49,398 nt of DNA from Terrimicrobiaceae bacterium (lineage in GTDB: Bacteria; Verrucomicrobiota; Verrucomicrobiia; Chthoniobacterales; JAATET01): positions 1 through 49,398 of the forward strand of contig JAQTOP010000015.1 in assembly GCA_028713285.1 (NCBI GenBank). Direction: 5' to 3'. The position numbers and the translations under genes are program-made. Shown here piece after piece: positions 33,286-41,768 of the stretch. Every line of letters begins with the position of its first letter. The first letter of the stretch is position 1. Under the pieces are notes generated by a model. It was not told where the DNA came from. It searched no databases and worked only from the letters and a program-made list of their open reading frames with translations.

Positions 33286-35232
33286 TCAGAAGTTAGTTAT
33301 CGTGATCCGACAAAGACGAGAGCCCGGGTTTATCGTTGCGCTAGACAAATTCCGGAATGCAATTGAGACCACGCCGTCGCTCGTAACTGATGCACTTTTC
33401 ATAACCAGATTGGTTGGCAATGGACTCGCCCAAGTCACTGATACATCCGGTGTGCCGCCTGATAGAGCAGCGCCTGAAAAAGTAAAGGCGAACGTTGCCT
33501 CACCATTGGCTGGGACATTTCCAATATTTAGCGACTGACTTGACGAAGTAGTTTTAGTTACCGTACTTCCCGCACCGACATTGAGCGCCGCAACAGTTGC
33601 AATCCCAGTCGCTGTAAGGCTGGAGAGCGTAGTACTCCCTGTAACGGTCAGTCCAGTTTGGGGGCGAAGCACACCGTAGATATTAATGCTATTTGATGCA
33701 ATAAAATCTATTTGTGTCGCTGTTAGCTGATTACGTCTCACACGTAACCAATCGACTGTAGCTTGCCCATCATCACTCAGTAAGCGACCAGTGAGTTGCC
33801 TATTGAACACATCGTAAAAAATATCCCACCAGCGCTCATTTACATTGGCATTGCTTCCGATGAGTCTGTAGCTAGGCCAAGAGTCGGCAGCAACTCGAAC
33901 TTCGTTGGCATTGAGGATGTTATATGATGGAGAGCCGCCAACGGAGTTCCCGTAATCTATTGTCGTACCCGGCTGAAAAGTCGTAGAGAGTGTCGTTGTT
34001 GTGTTGCTATACGTAATCTTCGAATATTGTGATCCTGGGTATTGGTAAATTGCAGGGTAATTTGCGTTTGACGACGAGATGCTATTGTTTTGGAATGTGA
34101 TGTCACTTACTTGCGCACCCCCGACAGCGTTAAGATTGATTACCCCCCTACCATCTCCATCAAATTGTCCGGCAACTTCTCCAGAGAACGTATTGTTAGA
34201 GACGATAATTTTCGAATTCAAAAAACCGGCGTTTTGAAGGGTTAAATTGAACGCCGATTCAGAACCTACAAAGCTATTGTTGTTAAATGTAACTCGATTC
34301 AATTGTCCCGTATCCTGCCGAAAGCCAAATCGCACATCCTGAGCGATGTTATTAGCAAATATAGAACTTACCGTATTTCCTCCTGAATAGCCAACCCAAG
34401 GATTCCCGATTACAGTATTTCCGGAAACAATGCCGGATGCAGTTGTATTTGCAGGAGGGTTGCCTGATGGGTTGTAATAGCCAGCCAATGTAATTCCTAT
34501 AACGTAGTTTCCGACAGGATTACGTACGATGCAATTCTGAATTGCCGCGTTTGTGATATTTTCCGTTCCGCCCGTAATTTCCAATGCAAAACCTTCGGCA
34601 TAAGGACCAGAGCCAACTTGTCGTCCATAGGAATTAACGACTTCGACACCACGAATAGAACAATTGCTCCCAGATAAAAAGACGCCATAGACTGCATCCC
34701 AGGAGTTTATTGTAGGCTGACCGATTACGTTTATCGAATTGCAATCAACCGTGATATTCTCCACTGAAACATTGTCACAATTTGCCAATGATGCGAGCAG
34801 TGGAGCCTTCGCATAGTCTCCACTGGAGATCGCTATGTGAGTGCCGCCGGCTGTCGCATTAATTCCCACAAGCTTGACTATCGTTACTCCCATCCCAGCA
34901 CCTCTAAGTGTAATATTCGGTTGAAGAAGAAAGCCATGCGTGGCATTCCCGTCGTTATTTCCTTGCGTTTCGTATGTTCCTGATGCTAAATTCACTTGTG
35001 TGTTCGGTCCAAGGCTGTGCATGTTGTAATCAAACCATGAAGCCCATCCGGAAGGAAGTGAGTCACCTAGCGTTTTTGCTTTGCCGTTAAAAGGATCCGT
35101 AAGAGTTCCTGAACCCTGTGAAGAGTCGCTGCGTATCGCAAAATATATAGGAGCGAGTGCCTGTGCAAAGGCGGCACTTGAGTTTACAACGATAGTCAGT
35201 ACGACGAACAGGAGTCTAAATTGGGGCTTCAT
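33286..35232 (-). CDS. Right-handed beta-helix protein with tail-fibre-like C-terminus
   Basis: A 648-residue protein with a signal peptide (MKPQFRLLFVVLTIVVNSSAAFAQA). Residues about 25-430 are a parallel beta-helix paralogous to the protein at 30,165-31,427: shared RSDSSQGSGTLTDPFNG, GNNDGNATHGFLLQPNITLRG and VENITVDCN segments. Residues about 430-520 have a WPSYRLIGSNANVNERWWDIF ... GRLLSDDG module reminiscent of phage tail-spike proteins, then Ser/Thr-rich beta repeats (TGLTVTGSTTLSSL). The region is visibly lower in GC than its neighbours. It may be a surface glycan-binding or depolymerising protein; function is not known. It converges with the epimerase. Confidence 0.8.
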   Translation of the reverse strand: MKPQFRLLFVVLTIVVNSSAAFAQALAPIYFAIRSDSSQGSGTLTDPFNGKAKTLGDSLPSGWASWFDYNMHSLGPNTQVNLASGTYETQGNNDGNATHGFLLQPNITLRGAGMGVTIVKLVGINATAGGTHIAISSGDYAKAPLLASLANCDNVSVENITVDCNSINVIGQPTINSWDAVYGVFLSGSNCSIRGVEVVNSYGRQVGSGPYAEGFALEITGGTENITNAAIQNCIVRNPVGNYVIGITLAGYYNPSGNPPANTTASGIVSGNTVIGNPWVGYSGGNTVSSIFANNIAQDVRFGFRQDTGQLNRVTFNNNSFVGSESAFNLTLQNAGFLNSKIIVSNNTFSGEVAGQFDGDGRGVINLNAVGGAQVSDITFQNNSISSSNANYPAIYQYPGSQYSKITYSNTTTTLSTTFQPGTTIDYGNSVGGSPSYNILNANEVRVAADSWPSYRLIGSNANVNERWWDIFYDVFNRQLTGRLLSDDGQATVDWLRVRRNQLTATQIDFIASNSINIYGVLRPQTGLTVTGSTTLSSLTATGIATVAALNVGAGSTVTKTTSSSQSLNIGNVPANGEATFAFTFSGAALSGGTPDVSVTWASPLPTNLVMKSASVTSDGVVSIAFRNLSSATINPGSRLCRITITNF

Positions 35233-35448
35233 TCCAGATGCGTTCTTTGTTTGTTACATGATGATGTGGAGATATTTCTCAATAAAGTCAAGGAAATCAT
35301 CGGAATGGGAATGCGCCGGATCAAATGGTTTGCTGCGACCGCACTGGAGCGGCCGAACAACGGCTGGAAATTAACCTTTCACACGGAAGGTTGCTACACC
35401 GGAAAGCACAAAAATGTCGAGAGTGAAAAAGTTGCTATGTGGTCTGCA

Positions 35449-36498
35449 TCAACAATCATTTTTGGGCAGATTCGACGGCAGAATTCCAATATCTATAAGC
35501 CTTTCGATATGATCCCGTACTTCGGGCCAGATTTCGTCTGCGTTGAGATGAGTTAGGCAAAAAGGCTCAGGAAATTTGCAGTAATCGAAACAGGGTCGAT
35601 AGGGACAAATGTCGCGAATAACGACGAGATTCTCCGTCGAGTAGGGGCGAAAGCGCACAGGATCCGTCGGGCCGAATATCGCAATGCAGGGTGCTCCCAC
35701 GGCATCGGCGATATGCCCTGGCGCACTGTCATTGCAAATCAGAAGGTCCGATCGAGCGATAACATTGACCATTTCGGCGATCGAAATATCCACGAAGACG
35801 GCATCCGCGAGCGATTCCAACTCACGTCCGTAGCCGTCGGTGTCGGGTATCAGGACGAATGAGAAATCATATTGATCACGCATCCGCTCAATGAGATTTC
35901 TGAAATAGTCCGTCGGCCAGCGGCGCACCGCGATTCGTGCGCCGCAATGCAACGCGACGACCGGACTCGCAAGATTGGCGAAAGCGCTTTCAATTTTGGA
36001 GGAAGCATAAGCTGCCGTGTTTAAACGTGGAGGAAGAATTGGTGCATCCGGAACGATCTCACGGCACAGGTCCAACCAGTCGTTGACCGTATGTTGATGA
36101 TCCCTTTTTGCGCTTACTACCTTCGTCAGAAATATTCGACTCCCAAGCTTCGCAAATCCAAGCCGCCGTCGCGCGCCGGTCAGCCAAAGGAGCAGATGAT
36201 CGCGCGGATCTCTTCGTACGGAAACGCCGATATCCAAAGAGCGGTTTCGCAGTAACCAAATAATTTGAAAGAGGCGACGCCAGGGCCAGCGCCATAATTC
36301 GTATTTGCGACGAAAGGCTGTCCACGGGGCATCGAAAGTAAGAAAGTCAACCTCTGGAAATGAGGGTGCAAGCAATGCCACTGTCTGTGGTTTGCATAAA
36401 AGAGTGATGTGATGATTCTGATTCGTGAGGGCTCGCAGGGCGGACGTCATCATTGTGGCATCACCCAAACCCCAAAGATCGATCAGACAAATTCGCAT
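35449..36498 (-). CDS. Glycosyltransferase family 9 protein
   Basis: A 349-residue GT-B fold enzyme of the heptosyltransferase family (GT9). Seen: MRICLIDLWGLGDATMMTSAL (in part), VVALHCGAR, RRWPTDYFRNLIERM, ICNDSAPGHIADAVGAPCIAIFGPTDPVRFRPY region and the Cys-rich tail (ICPYRPCFDYCKFPEPFC). It transfers a sugar, often heptose, to lipopolysaccharide-type acceptors from the cytosol side. It starts 9 bases after the stop of the upstream GT4 gene, so the two are co-transcribed. The 216 bases downstream to the beta-helix gene hold only a small hairpin. Confidence 0.9.
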   Translation of the reverse strand: MRICLIDLWGLGDATMMTSALRALTNQNHHITLLCKPQTVALLAPSFPEVDFLTFDAPWTAFRRKYELWRWPWRRLFQIIWLLRNRSLDIGVSVRRDPRDHLLLWLTGARRRLGFAKLGSRIFLTKVVSAKRDHQHTVNDWLDLCREIVPDAPILPPRLNTAAYASSKIESAFANLASPVVALHCGARIAVRRWPTDYFRNLIERMRDQYDFSFVLIPDTDGYGRELESLADAVFVDISIAEMVNVIARSDLLICNDSAPGHIADAVGAPCIAIFGPTDPVRFRPYSTENLVVIRDICPYRPCFDYCKFPEPFCLTHLNADEIWPEVRDHIERLIDIGILPSNLPKNDC

Positions 36499-36507
36499 TT
36501 GAACGAT

Positions 36508-37572
36508 TCAGCGATTCAGCACTGTGCGATAGACATCTGCTGTTTCCCGGGCGCATTTCTCCCACGAAAAGACCTTCGCGCGTGAAAGTCCCGACTGAAT
36601 CTTTTCATTTCGAAGATTTCTTTCTCGCAGCACGAGTCTCAAGGCGGCCAGATAGGACTCCGCGTTTTGATCCGCGTAATAAACAGCGTCCCCGCCAACC
36701 TCCGGAATGCTGCTGAGAGGCGAGCAGACGACCGGGCATCCCAAGGACATTCCTTCAAGGACGGGGAGTCCGAAGCCTTCGTAGCGACTCGGGTAAACAA
36801 GCGCCTCCGCACGGCGATATAGGAACACCAACTCTGGGTCATCAATCCGTCCGAGGTAGCGCCAGTTTGCAGGTGGGAGGCCTTCCCCGGCGACCCCTTC
36901 CACCCTCTTGCCGACGATGAGTAACGGTGGCAAGGGCTGGCCCCGGGACTCTGCCAGAAGATAGACATCCTTGAGCAGTCTCAGGTTCTTTCCCGTTTCC
37001 AGTGAACTCACAAACAGGAAAAACGCCTCAGGCATGGGCGGATCCACAGGCCTTTCACTTGAGTCCGCACAAAATGAGCCAGCCAGATGAATCACATAAA
37101 CTCTACGCGCATCAAGTCCCAACAGTCGAATGGCGTCATCCGCAGTTGACTGGCTGATGGAGATGACGGCATCGCTATGTTGAAATCCCTGCATATCATA
37201 GCGTCCGCGAATCCGGGTCCAGGTTCGGAAGCGATATGGATTGATATGATAACCCATATCATAAATCGTGCTTACGGTGCCAACGCCGCGAGGGACGCCG
37301 ATTCTTGGGCTGAAAGTATTATGTAGAATATCGGCGCCGCACTCTCGAATTCGCATCGGAGCGATGAAGGGCTGCCAGATAAACTCCCTCATCGCAGTCT
37401 TGATCATTCGCCGGGGCTGTCGGTATTCAAAGTTGTCAAAGGGAAAGCAAAAGGGAAATATCTCGATATCCGCAAGATGCAGTCGCTCGAAAGCGCCGAT
37501 CAACTGTTGGATATAGCGGGCAACGCCGCCCTTTCCAATTGTCAAATAAGACGTCTCGACAGCAACCTTCAT
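36508..37572 (-). CDS. GT4-type glycosyltransferase
   Basis: A 354-residue GT-B enzyme from ATG 37,570-37,572. The N-terminal domain has VETSYLTIGKGGVARYIQQ (glycine-rich loop). The C-terminal domain has FLFVSSLETGKNLRLL, YPSRYEGFGLPVLEGMSLGCPVV with the EX7E motif, and SPLSSIPEVGGDAV. Longer in-frame starts reach back over the upstream ligase gene and were not used. It adds a sugar from a nucleotide donor, retaining configuration. Eighty-five bases separate it from the ligase upstream. Confidence 0.9.
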   Translation of the reverse strand: MKVAVETSYLTIGKGGVARYIQQLIGAFERLHLADIEIFPFCFPFDNFEYRQPRRMIKTAMREFIWQPFIAPMRIRECGADILHNTFSPRIGVPRGVGTVSTIYDMGYHINPYRFRTWTRIRGRYDMQGFQHSDAVISISQSTADDAIRLLGLDARRVYVIHLAGSFCADSSERPVDPPMPEAFFLFVSSLETGKNLRLLKDVYLLAESRGQPLPPLLIVGKRVEGVAGEGLPPANWRYLGRIDDPELVFLYRRAEALVYPSRYEGFGLPVLEGMSLGCPVVCSPLSSIPEVGGDAVYYADQNAESYLAALRLVLRERNLRNEKIQSGLSRAKVFSWEKCARETADVYRTVLNR

Positions 37573-37657
37573 TTTTTGGGGGAATGCAGGACTTGCAGAA
37601 TTATCCACAATGGTTCGCAAATTGTCGCCTTGCGCAGCGACTATCCCACAGGAGGAG

Positions 37658-39172
37658 TCAATCGATGAAGGCATAATCTTCCTTTGCTTCCAACGGCACC
37701 AACGTGCCCGTGGCGGACAGCTTTTCGTCACTGTGCCGGATCGCCTCAAGAACGGCCCAGTTAAAGAAGAAGGAGGGAAAGACCGCCGTCACGTCGCCAT
37801 AGATGCTGAGATAAATAAGCGCCCAGCAGATTTGCGCGGCGATAACGGCCTGATGGCATTGGTGGAGTCGAGGATCGAGCCATTCGGAGCGAGTGAGACG
37901 GACATGGCGAATGGTTGCGAGGACTAAAAGGGGCAGACCCGTTAGAAAACCGAAAATCCCCGTTAAGAGGAGCAGGCTCAGGTAACCGTTGTGGTAGGCG
38001 CCCGTTACGAAGGCCCAATTAAGCGCATCGTATGAAGCATAGCCAGTTCGGGCGGAGAGGAACTGATTCGCATCGTAGGAAAAGCCTTTGCCGATCCAAA
38101 AGTATTCCGGAATGAAGCGGAGGGCCTCGTGCCAAAGATCGAGGCGCCAGGTAATCGTCCCGGCCGCATCCTCGGCACTTGCCCGCGAGACGTCAATTCC
38201 TGGAAGCCAGCTTATCGACCGTTGAACGTTATAGGGCAGTTCGTCGGAAATCTTGTACAGAATCAACAAGCCGATGATCGACAGGATGATCCCCGTCACT
38301 ACTCGAGGGATGGTCAAAGTTCCCTGGAGAAGTGCGGTTACAAAGACGATGGCAAACAACATGGCCGTCATCATCCGAAAGCCGCTCAGCAGTGAGAGAA
38401 CAACAATAACTGTCAGCAGAAATACCGCCCAGATTGAACGTGCGCGGAAAAGTTTTCCGGTGTGTATGACGGCCAGAAATGCGATGATCATCGATTGCGC
38501 AGCGATTCCTGCGCTCGTCAATCTGCCAAGGCCTCCGCCGGACTCCTGCTCGGAAAGGAGTGTTCCAACCGTGGCACCAGTTTGCATGAACATGCGCACG
38601 ATGCCGAATCCGACGCCATGCACGACCAACAGATCAGCCAGCAATGGAAGCGGTGCGAGCAAGCCCATAATCAAAATCGCCCTTGGCCACCAGGAAGCTG
38701 GCATATTAACTCTTGGCAACGTAAAGACCAGCAGCCCTGACATAAGAATCTGAATATAGAAGAATCCTCCCCAGAGATTTGAGCCCAGAAACTGAAAACC
38801 CATTCCTCGCTTCAGTCCCGTGAAGAGCACAACTGCGCAGAATCCCAATAGCAACCAATGGCTGGGAGTCATGCCAAAGACCGATGCCCTCCGGAACACA
38901 ATGAAGAGAAACGCGAATCCTGCAACTGCCGTCAACGCGACGTAATAAAGACCGAATTGGCCGGGAAGATACGGCGCCGTTAATCCGCTGGCAAATAGCG
39001 CTACCGCAAGGAATGCACTCACTTCGGGGACCGCGATGAGGCCGACGGTGCCGAGTGTGATTAGCGTTACCCCTGGAACCATCAACTCGCTCGACCCGAT
39101 GCTGACGCCGATGCCGATGGCGACGAAAATCGCACCCAGAATTGTTAAAAAGACGATAATCCGATTGTCCAT
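37658..39172 (-). CDS. O-antigen ligase / polymerase family membrane protein
   Basis: A 504-residue protein with about ten to twelve membrane helices. The Wzy/WaaL family is suggested by the long periplasmic region near residues 330-400 with the pattern WRLDLWHEALRFIPEYFWIGKGF, then AYHNGYLSLLLLTGIFGF (a His in the family's HN motif). It polymerises or ligates glycan repeat units at the periplasmic face. It lies 8 bases from the GT4 gene upstream at 39,181 and precedes the other GT genes. A second protein of this superfamily is at 46,376. Confidence 0.85.
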   Translation of the reverse strand: MDNRIIVFLTILGAIFVAIGIGVSIGSSELMVPGVTLITLGTVGLIAVPEVSAFLAVALFASGLTAPYLPGQFGLYYVALTAVAGFAFLFIVFRRASVFGMTPSHWLLLGFCAVVLFTGLKRGMGFQFLGSNLWGGFFYIQILMSGLLVFTLPRVNMPASWWPRAILIMGLLAPLPLLADLLVVHGVGFGIVRMFMQTGATVGTLLSEQESGGGLGRLTSAGIAAQSMIIAFLAVIHTGKLFRARSIWAVFLLTVIVVLSLLSGFRMMTAMLFAIVFVTALLQGTLTIPRVVTGIILSIIGLLILYKISDELPYNVQRSISWLPGIDVSRASAEDAAGTITWRLDLWHEALRFIPEYFWIGKGFSYDANQFLSARTGYASYDALNWAFVTGAYHNGYLSLLLLTGIFGFLTGLPLLVLATIRHVRLTRSEWLDPRLHQCHQAVIAAQICWALIYLSIYGDVTAVFPSFFFNWAVLEAIRHSDEKLSATGTLVPLEAKEDYAFID

Positions 39173-39180
39173 GGGAAAAT

Positions 39181-40290
39181 TCAGCGCCGATGAGGAATCG
39201 CTCTCCAGAACTCCCGGTAGCGCTCCGCCATCTGATCTACGTGGAATTGCGCAGCATAGCGCTCCCTAGCCGCAGTGCCAAGGCTTGAGAGCAAATTCGA
39301 CTCCCGTGCGAGTCGGATCAATGCGTTTGAAAAGCTACGAAGGTCTTTCGGTGATACGAGCAGGCCGGTTGAGCCATCCCTAACGATTTCGACGGAGCCG
39401 CCGACCGCGCTGGCCACCACAGGGATCCCCGCGCGCGCGGCCTCAAGCAAGACGGTCGGGTAGGGATCGAAACCTTGAGAGGGATGAAGGATGACATCGA
39501 GTTTCGAATAGATTTCGGACGGCTGGCACCGTCCGTGGAAATGCACTCGGTCTGGATACTGTTGGAGGAGGCGATTGAGGATTGGTCGATTGTCGGCGCT
39601 GGGTTCACCATACAGTTCCCAGTCCACGGATTCGGCGCTGAGTGCGGCAACGATTCGTTCAACCTGATCGAGGCCTTTCCACGATTCGTTGAGCCCGAGG
39701 AATCCAACCTTCAGCGGGTCCGTTCGATTTCTCTCGCGAACGGCTACATTTCCGTCGGGTAATCCATTTTGAACGACGCATCTTGGAACCGTCCAGCCCG
39801 CACCGCGACACACCGAATCCAAGGCGTTGCTGACGGTAACAAGAGCCGCAAATCGATTCGCAGAGGTCTTGATGAGCCAACGACGCACCGCACTGTTTCG
39901 CGTACTTGTCGGATCATCGTGGAGGGTTCCGGTGACGGGCATCCCGAAGCGGGCGCCCAAAGCCAGCCCCCATTCGAAACCGCGGGTATGCCAGGCGTGC
40001 AGGATGTCCGAGCGGTCGTTCTGTCGAAGCCGAAATCGAGCGAACGCCCGCGTATTGTCGAAGATCGAGTTTGATTGTGAGGGCCAGTCGATAACGGGGA
40101 CGCCAAGGTCGCTCGCTACGGCCGCCACGCCCGCGTCCTTCGGACAAATCAAAGTGGAAATCATCTTCGGAGCAGCGGAGATCAGGTGTTCGAGTACACG
40201 CTCGGCTCCATAGCCATGGCCGTGCGTTCCCGAAAAAATGGCGATGCGCGGCGCACCAAGGGCCGGGGAAGGAGTCATGCGGATGTCCAT
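39181..40290 (-). CDS. GT4-type glycosyltransferase
   Basis: A 369-residue enzyme; ATG 40,288-40,290 (or the ATG four codons later). Seen: GTHGHGYGAERVLEHL (glycine-rich loop), LHAWHTRGFEWGL, GFLGLNESWKGLDQV, WELYGEP, FHGRCQPSEIYSKLDVILHPS, FDPYPTVLLEAARAGIPVVASAVGG and DGSTGLLVSP. The EX7E-like Glu in LLEAARAG and the acidic pair are present. It extends a sugar chain in the cytosol. It starts the minus-strand glycosyltransferase block (40,290 to 35,449) and diverges from a methyltransferase. Confidence 0.9.
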   Translation of the reverse strand: MDIRMTPSPALGAPRIAIFSGTHGHGYGAERVLEHLISAAPKMISTLICPKDAGVAAVASDLGVPVIDWPSQSNSIFDNTRAFARFRLRQNDRSDILHAWHTRGFEWGLALGARFGMPVTGTLHDDPTSTRNSAVRRWLIKTSANRFAALVTVSNALDSVCRGAGWTVPRCVVQNGLPDGNVAVRERNRTDPLKVGFLGLNESWKGLDQVERIVAALSAESVDWELYGEPSADNRPILNRLLQQYPDRVHFHGRCQPSEIYSKLDVILHPSQGFDPYPTVLLEAARAGIPVVASAVGGSVEIVRDGSTGLLVSPKDLRSFSNALIRLARESNLLSSLGTAARERYAAQFHVDQMAERYREFWRAIPHRR

Positions 40291-40416
40291 TGTGCAATCC
40301 TCCCACTGTTTCCACGCCCGGACTTCGGTGCAAGGAGCAATGAACCCCATGTATCGCGCCTCCGGCCGTGACGCGGTTGCCAGTCAATCATCAATTGTGC
40401 TAGTTCTGGGAATTCC

Positions 40417-41316
40417 ATGTCTCTCCAGATATTCACTCGCCGCGTCGCTGGGTGCCTTTCCAGGTCTGTTTTGTTCGCGAGAGCCCGCGCGATTTGGGCA
40501 GAAAATCAGCGCGCCTACGACCTGCCCCTGACTCGCTGGCAAAAACTGAACGTGGGTCTCTATCTGATTCTGGACGATTACTCCGGGGGACGGTTTCCGC
40601 CAAAATTTTCGGAACAAGCGGAGACCTTTGAACGCGAGCGGCGGCAGTTTGAAGCAAGGACAAACGTGGAGCTTGATCGCAGCGCAGACTGGAATCGACG
40701 GACTCCTTTCTGGCTCACAACAGACACCATCGGATATGTTTGGAACTATCTCGTATTGTTGAAGGAAATGATTCGATGCGGGCTCAAGGAAGGGGATCGA
40801 GTGCTTGAACTGGGTTGCGGCGCCGGGTGGATGAGTGAATTTCTTTCCGCTTCGCACTGCCAATGTGTGGCGACCTCATTGTCTCCTTTTGAAGTTGAGA
40901 CCGCCGCATATCGGGTTGACGTGACAAAATTACGCCGGTCCGCAGGCTCATTGAAATTCGCGGTAAGCGCAATGGAGGAAATTGACCGGCAGTTGTCGTC
41001 CGAGCCGCCGTTCAAGTTTGCGTTCGTCCACGCTGCGCTCCATCACGCCCATAGCTGGTCCGACTGCCTGAGAGCGGTGTATCGGATACTGGAACCGGGA
41101 GGATGGTTTCTAATCTGCAATGAGCCGGGCGTTCTGCATACCTTTATCAGTTATCGCGTGGCACGGTTGGACGGCACCCACGAGATTGGCATGAATCGCG
41201 ACGAGATCGTGCGCAGATTGCGCGAGATCGGTTTCGACGAAGTCCGGATTTTTCGGAATCGCTCGCGATGGCTGTTGGGACCGATCTGGCTGGCAGCGAG
41301 AAAGGCCAGGGAATGA
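40417..41316 (+). CDS. SAM-dependent methyltransferase
   Basis: A 299-residue class I methyltransferase. The SAM motif I is VLELGCGAGWMSEFLS (near 128-143), then SPFEVETAAYRV and the post-motif FAFVHAALHHAHSW and LEPGGWFLICNEPG. An N-terminal 120-residue region with YVWNYLVLLKEM may bind the acceptor. It probably methylates a sugar or lipid-linked glycan here. The start has AATTCC only, no clear ribosome site. Confidence 0.87.
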   Translation: MSLQIFTRRVAGCLSRSVLFARARAIWAENQRAYDLPLTRWQKLNVGLYLILDDYSGGRFPPKFSEQAETFERERRQFEARTNVELDRSADWNRRTPFWLTTDTIGYVWNYLVLLKEMIRCGLKEGDRVLELGCGAGWMSEFLSASHCQCVATSLSPFEVETAAYRVDVTKLRRSAGSLKFAVSAMEEIDRQLSSEPPFKFAFVHAALHHAHSWSDCLRAVYRILEPGGWFLICNEPGVLHTFISYRVARLDGTHEIGMNRDEIVRRLREIGFDEVRIFRNRSRWLLGPIWLAARKARE

Positions 41317-41352
41317 GGCTGGAATAAAAGCAGGATGGTATCGAACGTCTGA

Positions 41353-41723
41353 TTTTGCTGGTTTCTGCACAAGGTTGCGCCGAAAATTCCAGTGATTGCA
41401 CTTGAGCCGGAGGAGCGAAACTTTACCGTACTCGCAGGACAGGACTTTCTGGAGAACGTGCGACCAATCCCGGCCGGAGCGACCGATGGAATCGAGGTGG
41501 CTGTAACAACGCTGGCTGCCTGTGTGGAGGAGCGCAGAACGTTTTCGTAAAGCTCGATATCGAGGGAGGCGAACGCGAGTTGCTGGCTGCTGGAGTTCCT
41601 CAAGCTATCAAACGTCTCGTGATGGAATGGCATTATTCCACCCCGCCGTTTGATCTCCTCCCAAACGGAAGCTGGACGTACCACGGCGAAAATTCCTACA
41701 GCTGGGTCTCTTCGGATGTGTAA
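41353..41723 (+). pseudogene. Remnant of an FkbM-type methyltransferase
   Basis: No intact gene lies between 41,317 and 41,768. One frame reads an FkbM-like stretch (VAPKIPVIALEPEERNFTVLAG) from 41,353, missing the N-terminal SAM region, and ends at a TAA near 41,550. Shifted by one base, the second frame reads FVKLDIEGGERELLAAGVPQ and continues to TAA at 41,721-41,723. The middle also seems shortened compared with FkbM proteins. The downstream gene at 44,162 is an intact FkbM-type gene. This is read as decay, not a sequencing error alone. Confidence 0.7.
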
Positions 41724-41768
41724 GACGCATAATGGGGAGATACCGTCCAAAAAATCACAAAATAACAG

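Noticed and set aside
35286-35291. TTGACT -35-like box (minus strand) upstream of the second beta-helix gene
   Set aside because: No acceptable -10 at 16-18 bases spacing; chance occurrence is likely.
35373-35392. Six-base stem hairpin (AACCTT ... AAGGTT) downstream of the GT9 gene
   Set aside because: Short, weak and not followed by a T-tract on the minus strand, so not called a terminator.
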